The position numbers and the translations under genes are program-made. Positions 42,812 through 52,597 of a stretch of 64,000 nt of DNA are shown one piece after another (the stretch's first letter is position 1; each line of letters begins with the position of its first letter). The DNA comes from CAVXYG01 sp963766005. GTDB lineage: Bacteria; Actinomycetota; Actinomycetes; S36-B12; GCA-2699445. The stretch lies in NCBI GenBank assembly GCA_963766005.1, contig CAVXYG010000001.1, positions 1-64,000 on the forward strand, in the 5' to 3' direction. The notes beneath the pieces were generated by a model, which did no database searches, was not told the DNA's origin, and was given only the letters and a program-made list of their open reading frames with translations.

Positions 42812-45548
42812 CTAGACATCGGCCAGCCGGCGGGCCTCGGTGTCGATGCGCAGATCCGGGACCCGGACCCAGACCGCGGCTCCGAGCACGCTCACCGACC
42901 GCGGGGACACCACCACCGGGTCAAGGTTGACGCGGACCAGCGAGGGCAGGTCCTCGGCCATCCGACCCAGCCGGATCAGCAGGTCCTCCGCCTGGGCGAC
43001 ATCGACCGGCGGGTTCCCGCCGTAGCCGAACAGGACCGGCGACGCACGCGGCGCGCGGACCAGCGCGGCGGCGTCGAGATCGGTGATCGGCGGAACCCGG
43101 AAGGCCTTGTCCACCAGCAGGTCCGGCACGACGCCGCCGATGCTGAACGACACCACGGGCCCGAACAGCGGATCCTCCACCGTCGACAGCACGCAGGGCA
43201 CACCGGCCGGCGCCATCCGCTGCACGACCACCTGTGCCATCGATGTTCCGTCGAGCTGAGCGCTCATCGACAGGTACGCGGCGCGCAGGGCGGACTCCGA
43301 TTCCAGGTTCAGCCGAACCCCGCCCATCTCCATGCGGCGCGCCAGCCGCGGATCGATCGTCTTCAGCGCCACCGGCCAACCGACCCGATCGGCGAAGGCG
43401 ACCGCCTCGTCCTCGCTGGCGACCGGCAGCGCCGGCCAGACGTTGATCCCGTAGCGGTTCAGCAGCTTTGCCACCGCGGGCGCGGAGAGCCGGACAGTCT
43501 GCCGCTGCGACGGCGCGCGGTCCCACTGCCGGGCCAGAGCCTGCTCCACGATGGCGCGCCCAGCCTCGGTGTCGACGTCCGGGAGCTCGGGCACCTCGCC
43601 TCGGGGGCGGTTCAGCCAGCTCCGGTAGCCGGCGACATGGCCCAAGGTGTGCAGCGCGTCCTCCACCGTGCCGAACACCGGTACCGATCCCCGGGCGGCG
43701 GCCCGATCCGGCCCGTCCTGCACCAGGATCTTGCGGTCCTCGCTGAAGGAGAGCACGGCAACGACCGGGACCGTCGCCTGAGCGCTGGCCTGGAGCAACA
43801 CCTCGGACACGTCCGGCGGCGCCTCCACGCCGGGCGGGGAGTTGATCACGAGGACGGCGTCGACGCCGGGGTCGCGCAGTGCGTCCTGCAGCGCGCCGCG
43901 CAGCTGTCCGAGCGGATCGGTGAGGATGGTCCCCTCCCCGACCGGCTGCAGCCCGAACCCGCTGGCCGAGTCCACCGCGATGGTGGCCAACTCCACCGAG
44001 TCGCTGATGACCGCCACCCGGTTGCCGCGCGGCAGCGGTTGGCAGGACAGCAGGCCGCAGACGTCCAGCATGCCGTCCAGCGAGTCCACCTCGATGAAGC
44101 CCGCCTGCTCGAACAGCTGCTGCACGCCGTGCGAGGGCAGCGTGGTGCGGCGCACCTTCGGCCCCAGCGGAAAGGCCTGGCTCACCCGTCCGGCGCGCAG
44201 GGCCACGATCGGGGTCCGGCGGGCGACATCGCGGGCGACGCGGATGGCTTTGCTCGGATTCGCGATGCCGTCGAGGTAGAGCGCGATCACACCGGTGGCG
44301 TGGTCGTCGGCCCAGTAGTGCAGGGCGTCCGGGCTGGAGACGTCGGCCCGGTTGCCCACGGACAGGAACGACGACAGTCCGAGCGAACGCTGCCGGAAGC
44401 GCTCCAGGATGACCGTGCCGATCGCCGCCGACTGGCAGAAGACCCCGATCCTGCCCCGCAAGGACTGCTCCTTGGTCAGGGCCGCGTGCAGTCGAACCCG
44501 GGAGTCGGTGTTGATGATGCCCAGCGCGTTCGGCCCCACCAGTCGCATCCCGGCGCCGCGGACGTTCGCGACGAGTTCGCGCTGCCGCTGGACCCCCTCT
44601 CGCCCGGCCTCGGCAAAGCCGGAGGAGATGACGACCAGGCCGTGGACGCCGGCGGCAGCGGCGTCGTCGATCACGCGCTCCACGGCGTCGGCCGGCACCG
44701 CGATGACGGCCAGGTCCACCGCACCGGGGGCGTCCCGCAACGTCGGGTAGGCAGGGACCCCGGCAACCTCGTCGGCGGCCGGGTGGATCGCGAGGAGCCG
44801 ACCGGTGAAGCCGCCCTCCGCGCAGCGCACTGCAGCAACTGGTTGCCCATGGAGTCCTTGCGCCGCGACGCCCCGATCACGGCCACGGAGGAGGGCCGGA
44901 ACAGCCGCGCGATCGATTTGGCCTCGGCGCGCTGCTCCCGGCTTCGCGCTACGGCGCGCATGGCGTCGGTGGGCTCGATGTCGAAGGCGAGCCGGACGAC
45001 GCCCTCCTCCATCTCCTGCGCCACCGTGTAGCCGGCCACGGCGAAGGTTCCCAGCATCTTGCGGTTGCCGGGGAGCACCTCCGCGACGAAGCGGTCCACA
45101 CCTCGCTCGCGGGCCGCCGCGGCCAGGTGCTCCAGCAGCACCGACCCCAATCCCCGGCCCTGATGGTCGTCGCGGACCGTGAAGGCGACCTCGGCCTCGG
45201 CATCGCTGACGCGGTCGTAGCGGCCGACGCCGATGATCTCGTCACCGACGGTGGCAACGATGGCCACCCGCTTGTCGTGGTCCACCTCGGTGAACCGCCG
45301 CACGTCCCGGTCGGTGAGCTCCGGGTACGGGGCGAAGATAGCGGTAGTAGATGGTCTCGGCGGACAGCTGCCCGTGGAAGTCGCGCAGCCGCTGGGCGTC
45401 GGCGGGGCTGATCGGCCGCATGTGGCACGTGCTGCCGTCGCGCAGCACGACGTCGGCCTCCCAGTGCTCGGGGTAGTCGGCCGCCTCCTCGGCCTCGATC
45501 CGGCACTGCGGCCGGTGCGCTGGCGCTATCGCTGTCCACGCTTGACAC
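42812..45548 (-). CDS. GNAT / ADP-forming acyl-CoA-synthetase fusion, likely protein lysine acetyltransferase (three frameshifts)
   Basis: Joined, this gives about 912 residues. An N-terminal GNAT domain (AEVAFTVRDDHQGRGLGSVL, then MLGTFAVAGYTVAQEMEEG) is followed by a CoA-binding Rossmann domain (PSSVAVIGASRRKDSMGNQ), a succinyl-CoA-synthetase-like part (LVGPNALGIINT, RIGVFCQSAAIGTVILERF) and a C-terminal ATP-grasp half (LLNRYGINVWPALPVASE). Proteins of this layout (Pat-type) acetylate acyl-CoA synthetases. Start GTG 45548 (VSSVDSDSASAPAAVPD). Indels are needed near 45500, 45345 (extra C: RY then FAPYPELTDRDV resumes) and 44830. The large 44830-42812 part is intact, so errors are more likely than decay. 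Divergent from parC. Confidence 0.85.
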
Positions 45549-45661
45549 GCTAGTTGTTCGCACCGCCGATCGCCCCGTGTCTCGGCGCCCGGGAGCGCGG
45601 GCGCCCTGGAATAGCATGGCCGAAGCCAGGTTCCGCCGTTCACGTCCCTCGAGGAGTCGCC

Positions 45662-48111
45662 ATGGCCCGCCGCCGCGGCCCGGACCAGCCCCGCCCGCCG
45701 CAACCGGAGCACATCGTCGACATCGATGTCAGCGACGAGATGCGGCAGTCGTTCCTGGAGTACGCCTACTCGGTGATCTTCTCCCGCGCCCTGCCCGACG
45801 CCCGCGACGGGCTGAAGCCGGTGCAGCGGCGGATCCTGTTCCAGATGGCGCAGATGGGCCTGCGCCCCGACCGCGGCCACGTGAAGAGCGCCCGCGTTGT
45901 GGGCGAGGTGATGGGCCGCCTGCACCCGCACGGCGACAGCGCCATCTACGACGCGCTGGTGCGGATGAGCCAGCCGTTCTCGCTGCGGCTGCCGATGGTG
46001 GACGGGCACGGCAACTTCGGGTCGCTGGACGACGGGCCGGCGGCGATGCGCTACACCGAGTGCCGGCTGGCCTCCCCCGCGCTGGACATGACCGCCTCGC
46101 TGGATGAGGACGTCGTCGACTTCCTGCCGAACTACGACGGCCGGGAGACGGAGCCGAGCGTCCTGCCCGCGGCGCTGCCGAACCTCCTGGTGAACGGGGC
46201 CGCGGGGATCGCCGTCGGCATGGCGACGAACATGCCGCCGCACAACCTCGGCGAGGTCGATCGCCGCGGCTCGTCATCTGCTGGACCATCCCGACGCGGA
46301 CACCGCCGCGCTGATGCGATTCGTGCCCGGCCCGGATCTGCCCGGCGGCGGTATCGATCGTGGGCCTCGACTGGGATCCGCGATGCCTTCGAGACCGGCC
46401 GGGGCAGCTTCCGGATGCGATCCACGGCCCGCATCGAGCAGTTGACGCCGCGCCGCAAGGGCATCGTCGTGACGGAGTTGCCCTACAACGTGGGCCCGGA
46501 ACGCGTCATCGAGCGCATCAAGGCGCTGGTGCAGAGCAAGAAGCTGCAGGGCATCGCCGACCTGGTCGACCTGACCGACGGCGAGCACGGCCTGCGGCTG
46601 GAGCTCGCCGTCAAGACCGGCTTCCACGCCGAGGCGGTGCTGGCCGAGCTGTACCGGCTGACGCCGATGGAGGAGCAGTTCTCGGTCAACAACGTGACGC
46701 TGGTGGAGGGCCAGCCGCGGGTCCTGGGCGCTGAAGGCGCTGCTGGAGGTGTTCCTCGACCACCGGATGGACGTGGTGCGGCGGCGCTCGCAGTACCGCC
46801 GCGACCGCGCCGCAGAGCGGCTGCACCTCGTCGACGGCCTGCTCATCGCGATCCTCGACATCGACGAGGTGATCGCCATCGTCCGCGGCAGCGACGATGC
46901 CGCGATCGCGCGCGAGCGGCTGATGCTGGCGTTCGACCTGTCGCAGGACCAGGCCAACTACATCCTCGACATGCCGCTGCGCCGGCTGACGAAGTTCTCC
47001 CGTATCGAGCTGGAGACCGAGCGCGACGAGCTGCGGGCCGCGATCGAGGACCTCGAGGACATCCTGGCCAACGAGGCCCGGCTGCGGGCGGTCGTCTCCG
47101 CGGAGCTCGCCGACGCGGCCGCGCGCCACGCCACGCCCCGGCGCACCGTCCTGCTGGAGTCGGAGCGCTCCGTGGCGACGCCGGCCGCGGTTCCTCTGGA
47201 GGTCTCCGACGACCCCTGCTGGGTGCTGCTCAGCGGGTCGGGGCTGTTGGCGCGGACCGTTTCCGACGACGTGCTACCGCACCGAGGGGAGCGCGCCGCG
47301 CACGATGTGCTGGTCTCGGCGGTGCCGGCGACGGCGCGCGGGGTCGGTGGCACTGGTGACCAGCGACGGCATGGCCCGCCGATTGTCGGTAGTGGAACTG
47401 CCGACGATCGTCACCACTGCGCAGCGCCCGAACCTGTCCGGCGGAGCGCCGCTGGGAGCCCTGCTGGAACTGCCGCAAGGCGTTCGCGCAGTGGGACTGC
47501 TGCCCCTGGACGGCAAGACCGGGCTGGTGCTGGGCACGCGCCGAGGGGTGGTGAAGCGCGTCGTCGCCGATGCACCGGCCAGTCGCGAGGCCTGGGAGCT
47601 CATCTCCCTGGCCGCCGGCGATGCGGTGGTCGGCGCCGCCGCGTCCGTTCCCGACGACGGCCGCGACCTGGTGTTCATCACCGACGCTGCGCAACTGCTG
47701 CGCTTCGAAGGCGCTGCCGTGCGCGCCCAGGGCCGGGCCGCCGCCGGCGTCGCCGGCGTGAAGCTGCCGGACTCGGCCGCCGTGGTGGCCTTCGGTGCCG
47801 TCGCCCCAGCCGCTGACGACGCCCATGTGGTGACCGTGGCCGGGTCAGGTGCCGCGCTGCCCGGCACGGAGCCGGGCCTGGTCAAGGTCACGCCGCTGTC
47901 GATGTACCCCTCGAAGGGTCGCGCGACCGGAGGGGTACGGTGCATGCGCTTCACGAAAGGCGTCGATCGCCTCGTCTTCGCCGCAGTGGTGCCTGGGGCA
48001 CCGATCGCTGCAGCTTCGAGCGGGTCCCCGATCGACCTGCCGGCTGTGGACCAGCGCCGCGATGGGCCGGGTGCCCCGCTGGCGGTACCGATCGGCGCGG
48101 TGGGGGTGTGA
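45662..48111 (+). CDS. parC: topoisomerase IV / gyrase subunit A-like protein (several frameshifts)
   Basis: This GyrA-family subunit cuts and rejoins DNA. The N-terminal part is intact: YAYSVIFSRALPDARDGLKP, HGDSAIYDALVRMSQPF and the catalytic tyrosine in AAMRYTECRLA. The coiled-coil tower has ERIKALVQSKKLQGIADL and QANYILDMPLRRLTKF, and the C-terminal beta-propeller blades follow (SDGMARRLSVVELPT; DAAQLLRFEGAAV). Frames change near 46262, in 46340-46375 (two indels), near 46738 and near 47340. All pieces stay collinear and conserved, so the gene is probably whole in the organism. In actinobacteria a second GyrA homologue in this neighbourhood is the ParC-type one. Stop overlaps the next GTG. 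Confidence 0.85.
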
Positions 48112-48920
48112 CACCGTTCTGCTCGCAGTCGTCGGTCGCCGAACCGCTGGCGGGCAGCGCGCCGACCCAGGCCCGTTGGCTGTTCGTGGAGGCTCCGGGT
48201 CGGTGGGGTCGCGAGGCGTTGGACTGCTGCTCCTTGCCCGAGCAGCAGCGTCTCGCGCTGGCCGCACTGCCGCCGGGTTGGCGCGTTGTCCTGGTGCGTC
48301 GGCCCGACCGGCCGCTGCGCGCGCAGCGGGACCGCACCGTCTGGCTCAGCGGGCCGGGCGGCGATGCCCGACGATGGCGGCTCCCACTGGACGCGCCGGT
48401 GCTGCCCCACACGTTGCCGGGACCGGGCATGGCAGTTGTGCATCCGGAACTCTTCGTCTGCACGAACGGAGCCCGCGACCGGTGCTGCGCACTGGCCGGC
48501 CGGGCCGTGTTCGACCTCGTGGCAGCATCGGGAGCCTGGGAGTGCTCGCACCTCGGCGGACACCGCTTCGCCCCCACGGCCGTCCGGTTGCCCGACCTGC
48601 TGGTGTTCGGACGGTTGGACGGGTCCACGAGCGCTGCGGCGATGGCCGGCGACACGCCGATGGACGCCGTGCGCGGCCCAGCAGGCTGGCCCGCCGCGGT
48701 GCAGGCCGCTGCCGTTGCCGTATGGCGACGGCACGGCGTCGTGCCGCTCGAGGCTGCGGAGGTCCGCGGCGACCTCGTCACCGTCCGGCTGGCGGACAGG
48801 TCGGCATGGCGCGTCCCTGTGGAGCAGATCCCGGTGCCCGAACGCGTGGTCTCCTGCGGGGACGAGCCGACGGCCGGACAGGCGCTGCGAGCCGGCACGC
48901 CGATGCCGGTCGGACCATGA
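48108..48920 (+). CDS. sucrase/ferredoxin-like family protein
   Basis: The 270-residue product belongs to the Suc_Fer-like family, a thioredoxin-like fold with a probable 2Fe-2S cluster. Cysteines lie in CTNGARDRCCALAGR, and the conserved ECSHLGGHRFAPTAVRLP follows. The N-terminus reads VTPFCSQSSVAEPLAGSAP. It starts at a GTG overlapping the parC stop by 4 bp (GTGA), so it is translated from the same message. The biochemical role of the family is not established. Confidence 0.82.
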   Translation: MTPFCSQSSVAEPLAGSAPTQARWLFVEAPGRWGREALDCCSLPEQQRLALAALPPGWRVVLVRRPDRPLRAQRDRTVWLSGPGGDARRWRLPLDAPVLPHTLPGPGMAVVHPELFVCTNGARDRCCALAGRAVFDLVAASGAWECSHLGGHRFAPTAVRLPDLLVFGRLDGSTSAAAMAGDTPMDAVRGPAGWPAAVQAAAVAVWRRHGVVPLEAAEVRGDLVTVRLADRSAWRVPVEQIPVPERVVSCGDEPTAGQALRAGTPMPVGP

Positions 48921-49017
48921 CAGGGTGCCGCCGGGTCGGCGCTGAGGCCCGGGCATCGGATGCGGCGCTGATGGCTGCGGCGCGCGGGCAGGGGCGCACC
49001 GCAGCGGGGACGCGGGA

Positions 49018-49023
49018 TAGATT
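49018..49023 (+). promoter_or_regulatory. -10 box of the DUF302 gene
   Basis: TAGATT lies 25 bp upstream of the DUF302 ATG, followed by a short leader with GAAGGAGCCCCC as ribosome binding site. The match to the actinobacterial TANNNT pattern and the spacing are good; the -35 is not clear. Confidence 0.45.
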
Positions 49024-49047
49024 GCTGCCGGCAGCGAAGGAGCCCCC

Positions 49048-49437
49048 ATGTCGTACGCGTTGAAGATCACCACCGACCTCTCCCCCGCCGAGGCAGAGGA
49101 GCGGGTCCGTCGAGCCCTCAGCGACGAGGGGTTCGGCATCATCACCGAGATCGACATGGCCGCGACGCTGAAGGCCAAGCTGGACAAGGACATGCCCCCG
49201 TACAAGATCCTCGGTGCCTGCCGACCGCCGCTCGCGGCCGCCGCGGTGGCTGCCGAGCCCGATATCGGGCTGCTGCTGCCGTGCAACGTCGTGGTGTACG
49301 AACTCAACGGCCGGACCGTGGTGGCCGCGCTGGACCCGCACGCGATGCTGCGAATGGCCCAGGCCGATGGGATCGACGACATCGCCGAGGACGCGAAGCG
49401 TCGGGTGGAGCGGGCACTGGCCGCGGTCGTGGCCTGA
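49048..49437 (+). CDS. DUF302 protein
   Basis: The 129-residue protein is a full DUF302 domain: MSYALKITTDLSPAEAEERV, ALSDEGFGIITEIDMAATL, YKILGACRPPLAAAAVAAEP and GLLLPCNVVVYELNGRTVVA. The family is widespread and may bind small ligands; its function is unknown. GAAGGAG lies at good distance from the ATG. It is convergent with the next gene. Confidence 0.9.
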   Translation: MSYALKITTDLSPAEAEERVRRALSDEGFGIITEIDMAATLKAKLDKDMPPYKILGACRPPLAAAAVAAEPDIGLLLPCNVVVYELNGRTVVAALDPHAMLRMAQADGIDDIAEDAKRRVERALAAVVA

Positions 49438-49519
49438 GGCTTCGCGGCCGGCGAGGTCCGCGCTCCGCGCCGGCGGCGTTCAGCCCCGGCGCCGGCACCA
49501 ACGTCCTGGCCGGGTACCG

Positions 49520-49927
49520 CTAGCCGGCGCGCCGCTCCCCCGGGCGCGCCGTCCGAAACGGCAGCGACCAGTCCTCCTCGGTCCGCCCACCGATCACCAG
49601 CCGCCACTCGTAGCCGGTATCCGCATCGAGCTGCATGGGGGTGACTGCCATCACCAGGGGCACGGTGATCGGCGTCCCGGGGCGCAGGCCGGACGGTCGA
49701 CCGACCTCGAAAGCGCCACCGGCCTCGCCGACCCGTCGACCATCCTCGGAGACGAGCTGCAACTGGTACTCGAAGCGGATATTGGTCTGATCCCAGGGAA
49801 CGGCGACGAGGATCGCCACCGCGTGCGGCGGCGTCGGCGTCCCGCACACGTCCCAGCCCGCCCCGTTGATGAACAGCTTGTTGTCCGCGACCTGGGCGTG
49901 GTCGCACAGCATCATCGACACCTTCAT
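49520..49927 (-). CDS. DUF6941-like small protein
   Basis: The 135-residue product starts at the ATG at 49927: MKVSMMLCDHAQVADNKLFI, followed by NGAGWDVCGTP, AILVAVPWDQTNIRFEYQLQ, GRPSGLRPGTPITVPLVMAV and GYEWRLVIGGRTEEDWSLPF. It appears to be a single beta-sandwich. I associate this pattern with the uncharacterised DUF6941 family, with moderate certainty. The frame extends upstream across the wax-ester-synthase start, which is antisense. Confidence 0.65.
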   Translation of the reverse strand: MKVSMMLCDHAQVADNKLFINGAGWDVCGTPTPPHAVAILVAVPWDQTNIRFEYQLQLVSEDGRRVGEAGGAFEVGRPSGLRPGTPITVPLVMAVTPMQLDADTGYEWRLVIGGRTEEDWSLPFRTARPGERRAG

Positions 49928-50073
49928 CGCGCTCCCTGCATGAGCACCATCATGCCTACTGCCGCGCGCGGCCCGGAGGACGACGCGCTCCGCGAGCCGC
50001 CGTGGCGCGGACGCCAGACCGGCGAAGAGCGCGTCGCCGGACAACCCGCGCCCGGACTTGGCAGTATCGCGGT

Positions 50074-51468
50074 ATGCCGGAACGCCTATCAGCACTCGAC
50101 GCCTCCTTCCTCCTCATCGAGAAGCGCCACCGCCCGATGCACGTCGGCGGACTGCTCCTCCTGGATCCCGGGCCCGACGGCTTCGACGTAGACCGGATGC
50201 TCGCGCTGATGCAGGAGCGGCTCCACCTGATCCCGCGCTATCGGCAGAAGGTGCGATTCGTTCCCGGCTACCTCGCCAATCCCGTCTGGGTGGACGATCC
50301 GTCGTTCCAGCTGAGCTACCACGTGCAGCACGTCTCGCTGCCGAGGCCCGGTCGCGAGGATCAGCTGTGGGAGTTGGCCGGACGCGTGTTCTCCCGCAGT
50401 CTGGACCGCAGCCGGCCGCTCTGGGAGGGTTACCTCATCGACGGCCTCGAGGATGGTCGGGTCGCGCTGCTCATGAAGTCGCACCACTGCATGGTCGACG
50501 GCATCAGCGCGGTGGAGATGCTCACGACCCTGGTCGATCCCACGCCCGACCCGCGGCGGACAGATGCCCAGCCCTGGCAGCCGGATCCCGAGCCCAGCGA
50601 TGCCGAGTTGCTGAAGTCCGGCGTCCTCGAGCGGGCCCAGCAGCCGCTGCAGCTGGCGGTGGCGATGAAGGACTGGGTGGCGAACCTCTCCGGCACCGCC
50701 AGGACCGCGGCGGCCACGGCCGTCGGGCTGGCAGCCACCGGGAAGAAGCTGCCGCAGCGGATTGCACAGACGCCGCTGACGACGCCGAGCACGGAGTGGC
50801 GGCGATACCGGGGGCTGCCGCAGCCGCTGGAGGACTACAAGGCGGTGAAGAACCAACTGGGAGGCACGATCAACGACGTCGTGCTGGCGGTGGTGGCCGG
50901 TGCACTGCGGTCGTGGCTGCTCAGCCGCGGCGAGGATCTGGATCCAGACCTGACTCTTCGCGTCATGGCGCCGGCGTCGATGCGCAAGCCGGAGGAGATG
51001 GGGTCCGGCGGCAACCTGGTCTCGGCGATGTTCACCGACGTGCCGGTGGGCGAGCCGGATCCGAAGCGCCGCTACGAGATGATCCAGGCGCAAACCCGGC
51101 GGATCAAGCAGACCGGCGAGGCCGTGGCCGCCGGGGCGCTGATGCCGGCGGCGGACTTCATCGCCCCGAATCTGTTCGCGATCGCGGCGCGTTCGGCCAT
51201 GCACGCCGACGTCCTGCACACCGTGGTGACCAACGTGCCGGGGCCGCAGTTCCCGCTCTACGTCAACGGTGCCACCATCACGCACATGTTCCCCTTCGTC
51301 ACCACCTTCCCCAACCGTGCCCTCACCAACGCGGTGCTGTCGTACAACGGTCAGATGTGCTGGGGCGTGACCGCGGAACGGGATGCGATGTACGACCTCG
51401 CTTCATACACCGACTTCCTGGACGCATCCCTGACGGAACTGCTGGAGGTCGCTGCAGCGACCACCTGA
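50074..51468 (+). CDS. wax ester synthase / diacylglycerol acyltransferase (WS/DGAT)
   Basis: The enzyme joins acyl-CoA to alcohols or diacylglycerol, producing storage lipid. The 464 residues begin MPERLSALDASFLLIEKRHR. The acyltransferase motif HHCMVDGISAVEML is complete. Family blocks include RSRPLWEGYLIDGL, LGGTINDVVLAVVAGALR, NLVSAMFTDVPVGEPDP and VVTNVPGPQFPLYVNGA. The ATG at 50074 is chosen because upstream codons are antisense of the neighbour. It implies the organism can store wax esters or triacylglycerol. Confidence 0.93.
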   Translation: MPERLSALDASFLLIEKRHRPMHVGGLLLLDPGPDGFDVDRMLALMQERLHLIPRYRQKVRFVPGYLANPVWVDDPSFQLSYHVQHVSLPRPGREDQLWELAGRVFSRSLDRSRPLWEGYLIDGLEDGRVALLMKSHHCMVDGISAVEMLTTLVDPTPDPRRTDAQPWQPDPEPSDAELLKSGVLERAQQPLQLAVAMKDWVANLSGTARTAAATAVGLAATGKKLPQRIAQTPLTTPSTEWRRYRGLPQPLEDYKAVKNQLGGTINDVVLAVVAGALRSWLLSRGEDLDPDLTLRVMAPASMRKPEEMGSGGNLVSAMFTDVPVGEPDPKRRYEMIQAQTRRIKQTGEAVAAGALMPAADFIAPNLFAIAARSAMHADVLHTVVTNVPGPQFPLYVNGATITHMFPFVTTFPNRALTNAVLSYNGQMCWGVTAERDAMYDLASYTDFLDASLTELLEVAAATT

Positions 51469-51750
51469 TGCGGCACCGCCGGGAGCCGCAAGGGGATGTC
51501 GGCCGTGGTGAGCCGGGCGGCTTCCGGCCAGACGCCACGCCGACCGGCGGTCTGGCGGCACCTGCCTGGCAGACGGGACCAGAGAGGGCGACCCAGCACG
51601 ACCTGCGTCCGCGACCTGCTGGGTCGCGGCGGGGCGACACCCGCTCTTCGCGACCGGCGTCGATGCAGCCTCGCGGAGCGGCCGCGGCCCGGATGGCAGG
51701 CAGGCGGGACGGGTGATGGGCCCGGCACCGCCGATTGCGACCATTGGCCC
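51469..51750. terminator. hairpin-rich spacer after the WS/DGAT gene
   Basis: No gene is visible. GCGACCCAGCA (51588-51598) and TGCTGGGTCGC (51617-51627) are a perfect 11-bp inverted repeat with an 18-nt loop. About 60 bp upstream a smaller stem pairs CCAGAC-GCC (from 51528) with GGCGGTCTGG. They probably end transcription of the WS/DGAT gene. Confidence 0.55.
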
Positions 51751-52518
51751 ATGACGCAACCGACTGCGGCTCGGCACCGGGGAACGCGGTTGGCCGTGCC
51801 GCAGCAACATGGTGCATGGGCCTTCCTGGCGGTGCCGCTGCTGCTGGGGTTGGCCCTGGCGGGGCCGACCCCGATCGGAGTGCTGTTCTGCAGCGCATGG
51901 GTCGCGGCCTACCCCGCCAGCTGGTACCTCGGGCGTGCCGTGGTCATCCGGTGGCGCCGTGGCAGCTGGAGCCGGCTGGCGCAACGGGAGCTGCGCAACG
52001 CCGTGCCCTGGATGGTCGCGGCCGCAGCCATGGCTCTGGTGCTGCTGTGGGCGCGCCCGTGGCTCGCCGCGGTGCTCCCGCCGCTGCTGGTGGCCTGGGT
52101 CGCCAGCCTGCGACTGATGCGGGCCGGCCACGAGCGCGGGGCGACCAACGACCTGCTGCTGGTGGTGCAGGCCGCACTTGCCGTTCCGCTGCTGTGGGCG
52201 GTCACCATCGACGGCTGGCCGCCGGCCGACGCTTGGACGGCAGCCGGGATCTGCGCGGTGTTCTTCACAGGATCGGTGCTGCACGTGAAGTCACTCATCC
52301 GCGAGGCCGACGATCGGCGCTGGGCTGTCGGCTCGAGGGCGTTCGCGGTTGCTTCGCTGGCATTGGGGCTGGCCTCGCCCTGGCTCCTGCTGCCCTTCGG
52401 CGCGGCAGCAGTGCGGGCCTTCATCGTCCCGGCGGGGACCAGACCGGCCCTGATCGGTGCGGCGGAAACCGTGGTGTCGATCCTCGTCGTCGTCGGCGGA
52501 GTGCTCGCCCTCGGCTGA
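51751..52518 (+). CDS. YwiC-like membrane protein
   Basis: The 255-residue protein has about eight hydrophobic segments and the YwiC-like family lead VPQQHGAWAFLAVPLLLGLA. Other stretches are AAYPASWYLGRAVVIRWR, GHERGATNDLLLVVQAALAV and FFTGSVLHVKSLIREADDRR. The family is common in actinobacteria and Bacillus; its function is unknown. The ATG at 51751 follows a stretch without a good ribosome binding site. Confidence 0.85.
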   Translation: MTQPTAARHRGTRLAVPQQHGAWAFLAVPLLLGLALAGPTPIGVLFCSAWVAAYPASWYLGRAVVIRWRRGSWSRLAQRELRNAVPWMVAAAAMALVLLWARPWLAAVLPPLLVAWVASLRLMRAGHERGATNDLLLVVQAALAVPLLWAVTIDGWPPADAWTAAGICAVFFTGSVLHVKSLIREADDRRWAVGSRAFAVASLALGLASPWLLLPFGAAAVRAFIVPAGTRPALIGAAETVVSILVVVGGVLALG

Positions 52519-52597
52519 GGCGCCGGGCCCGACCCAGTCGCCGGGCTGCCTGCCCCGACAGCAGCGCGGAGCTCATCCGGCCGGATCCGCGGACCAA

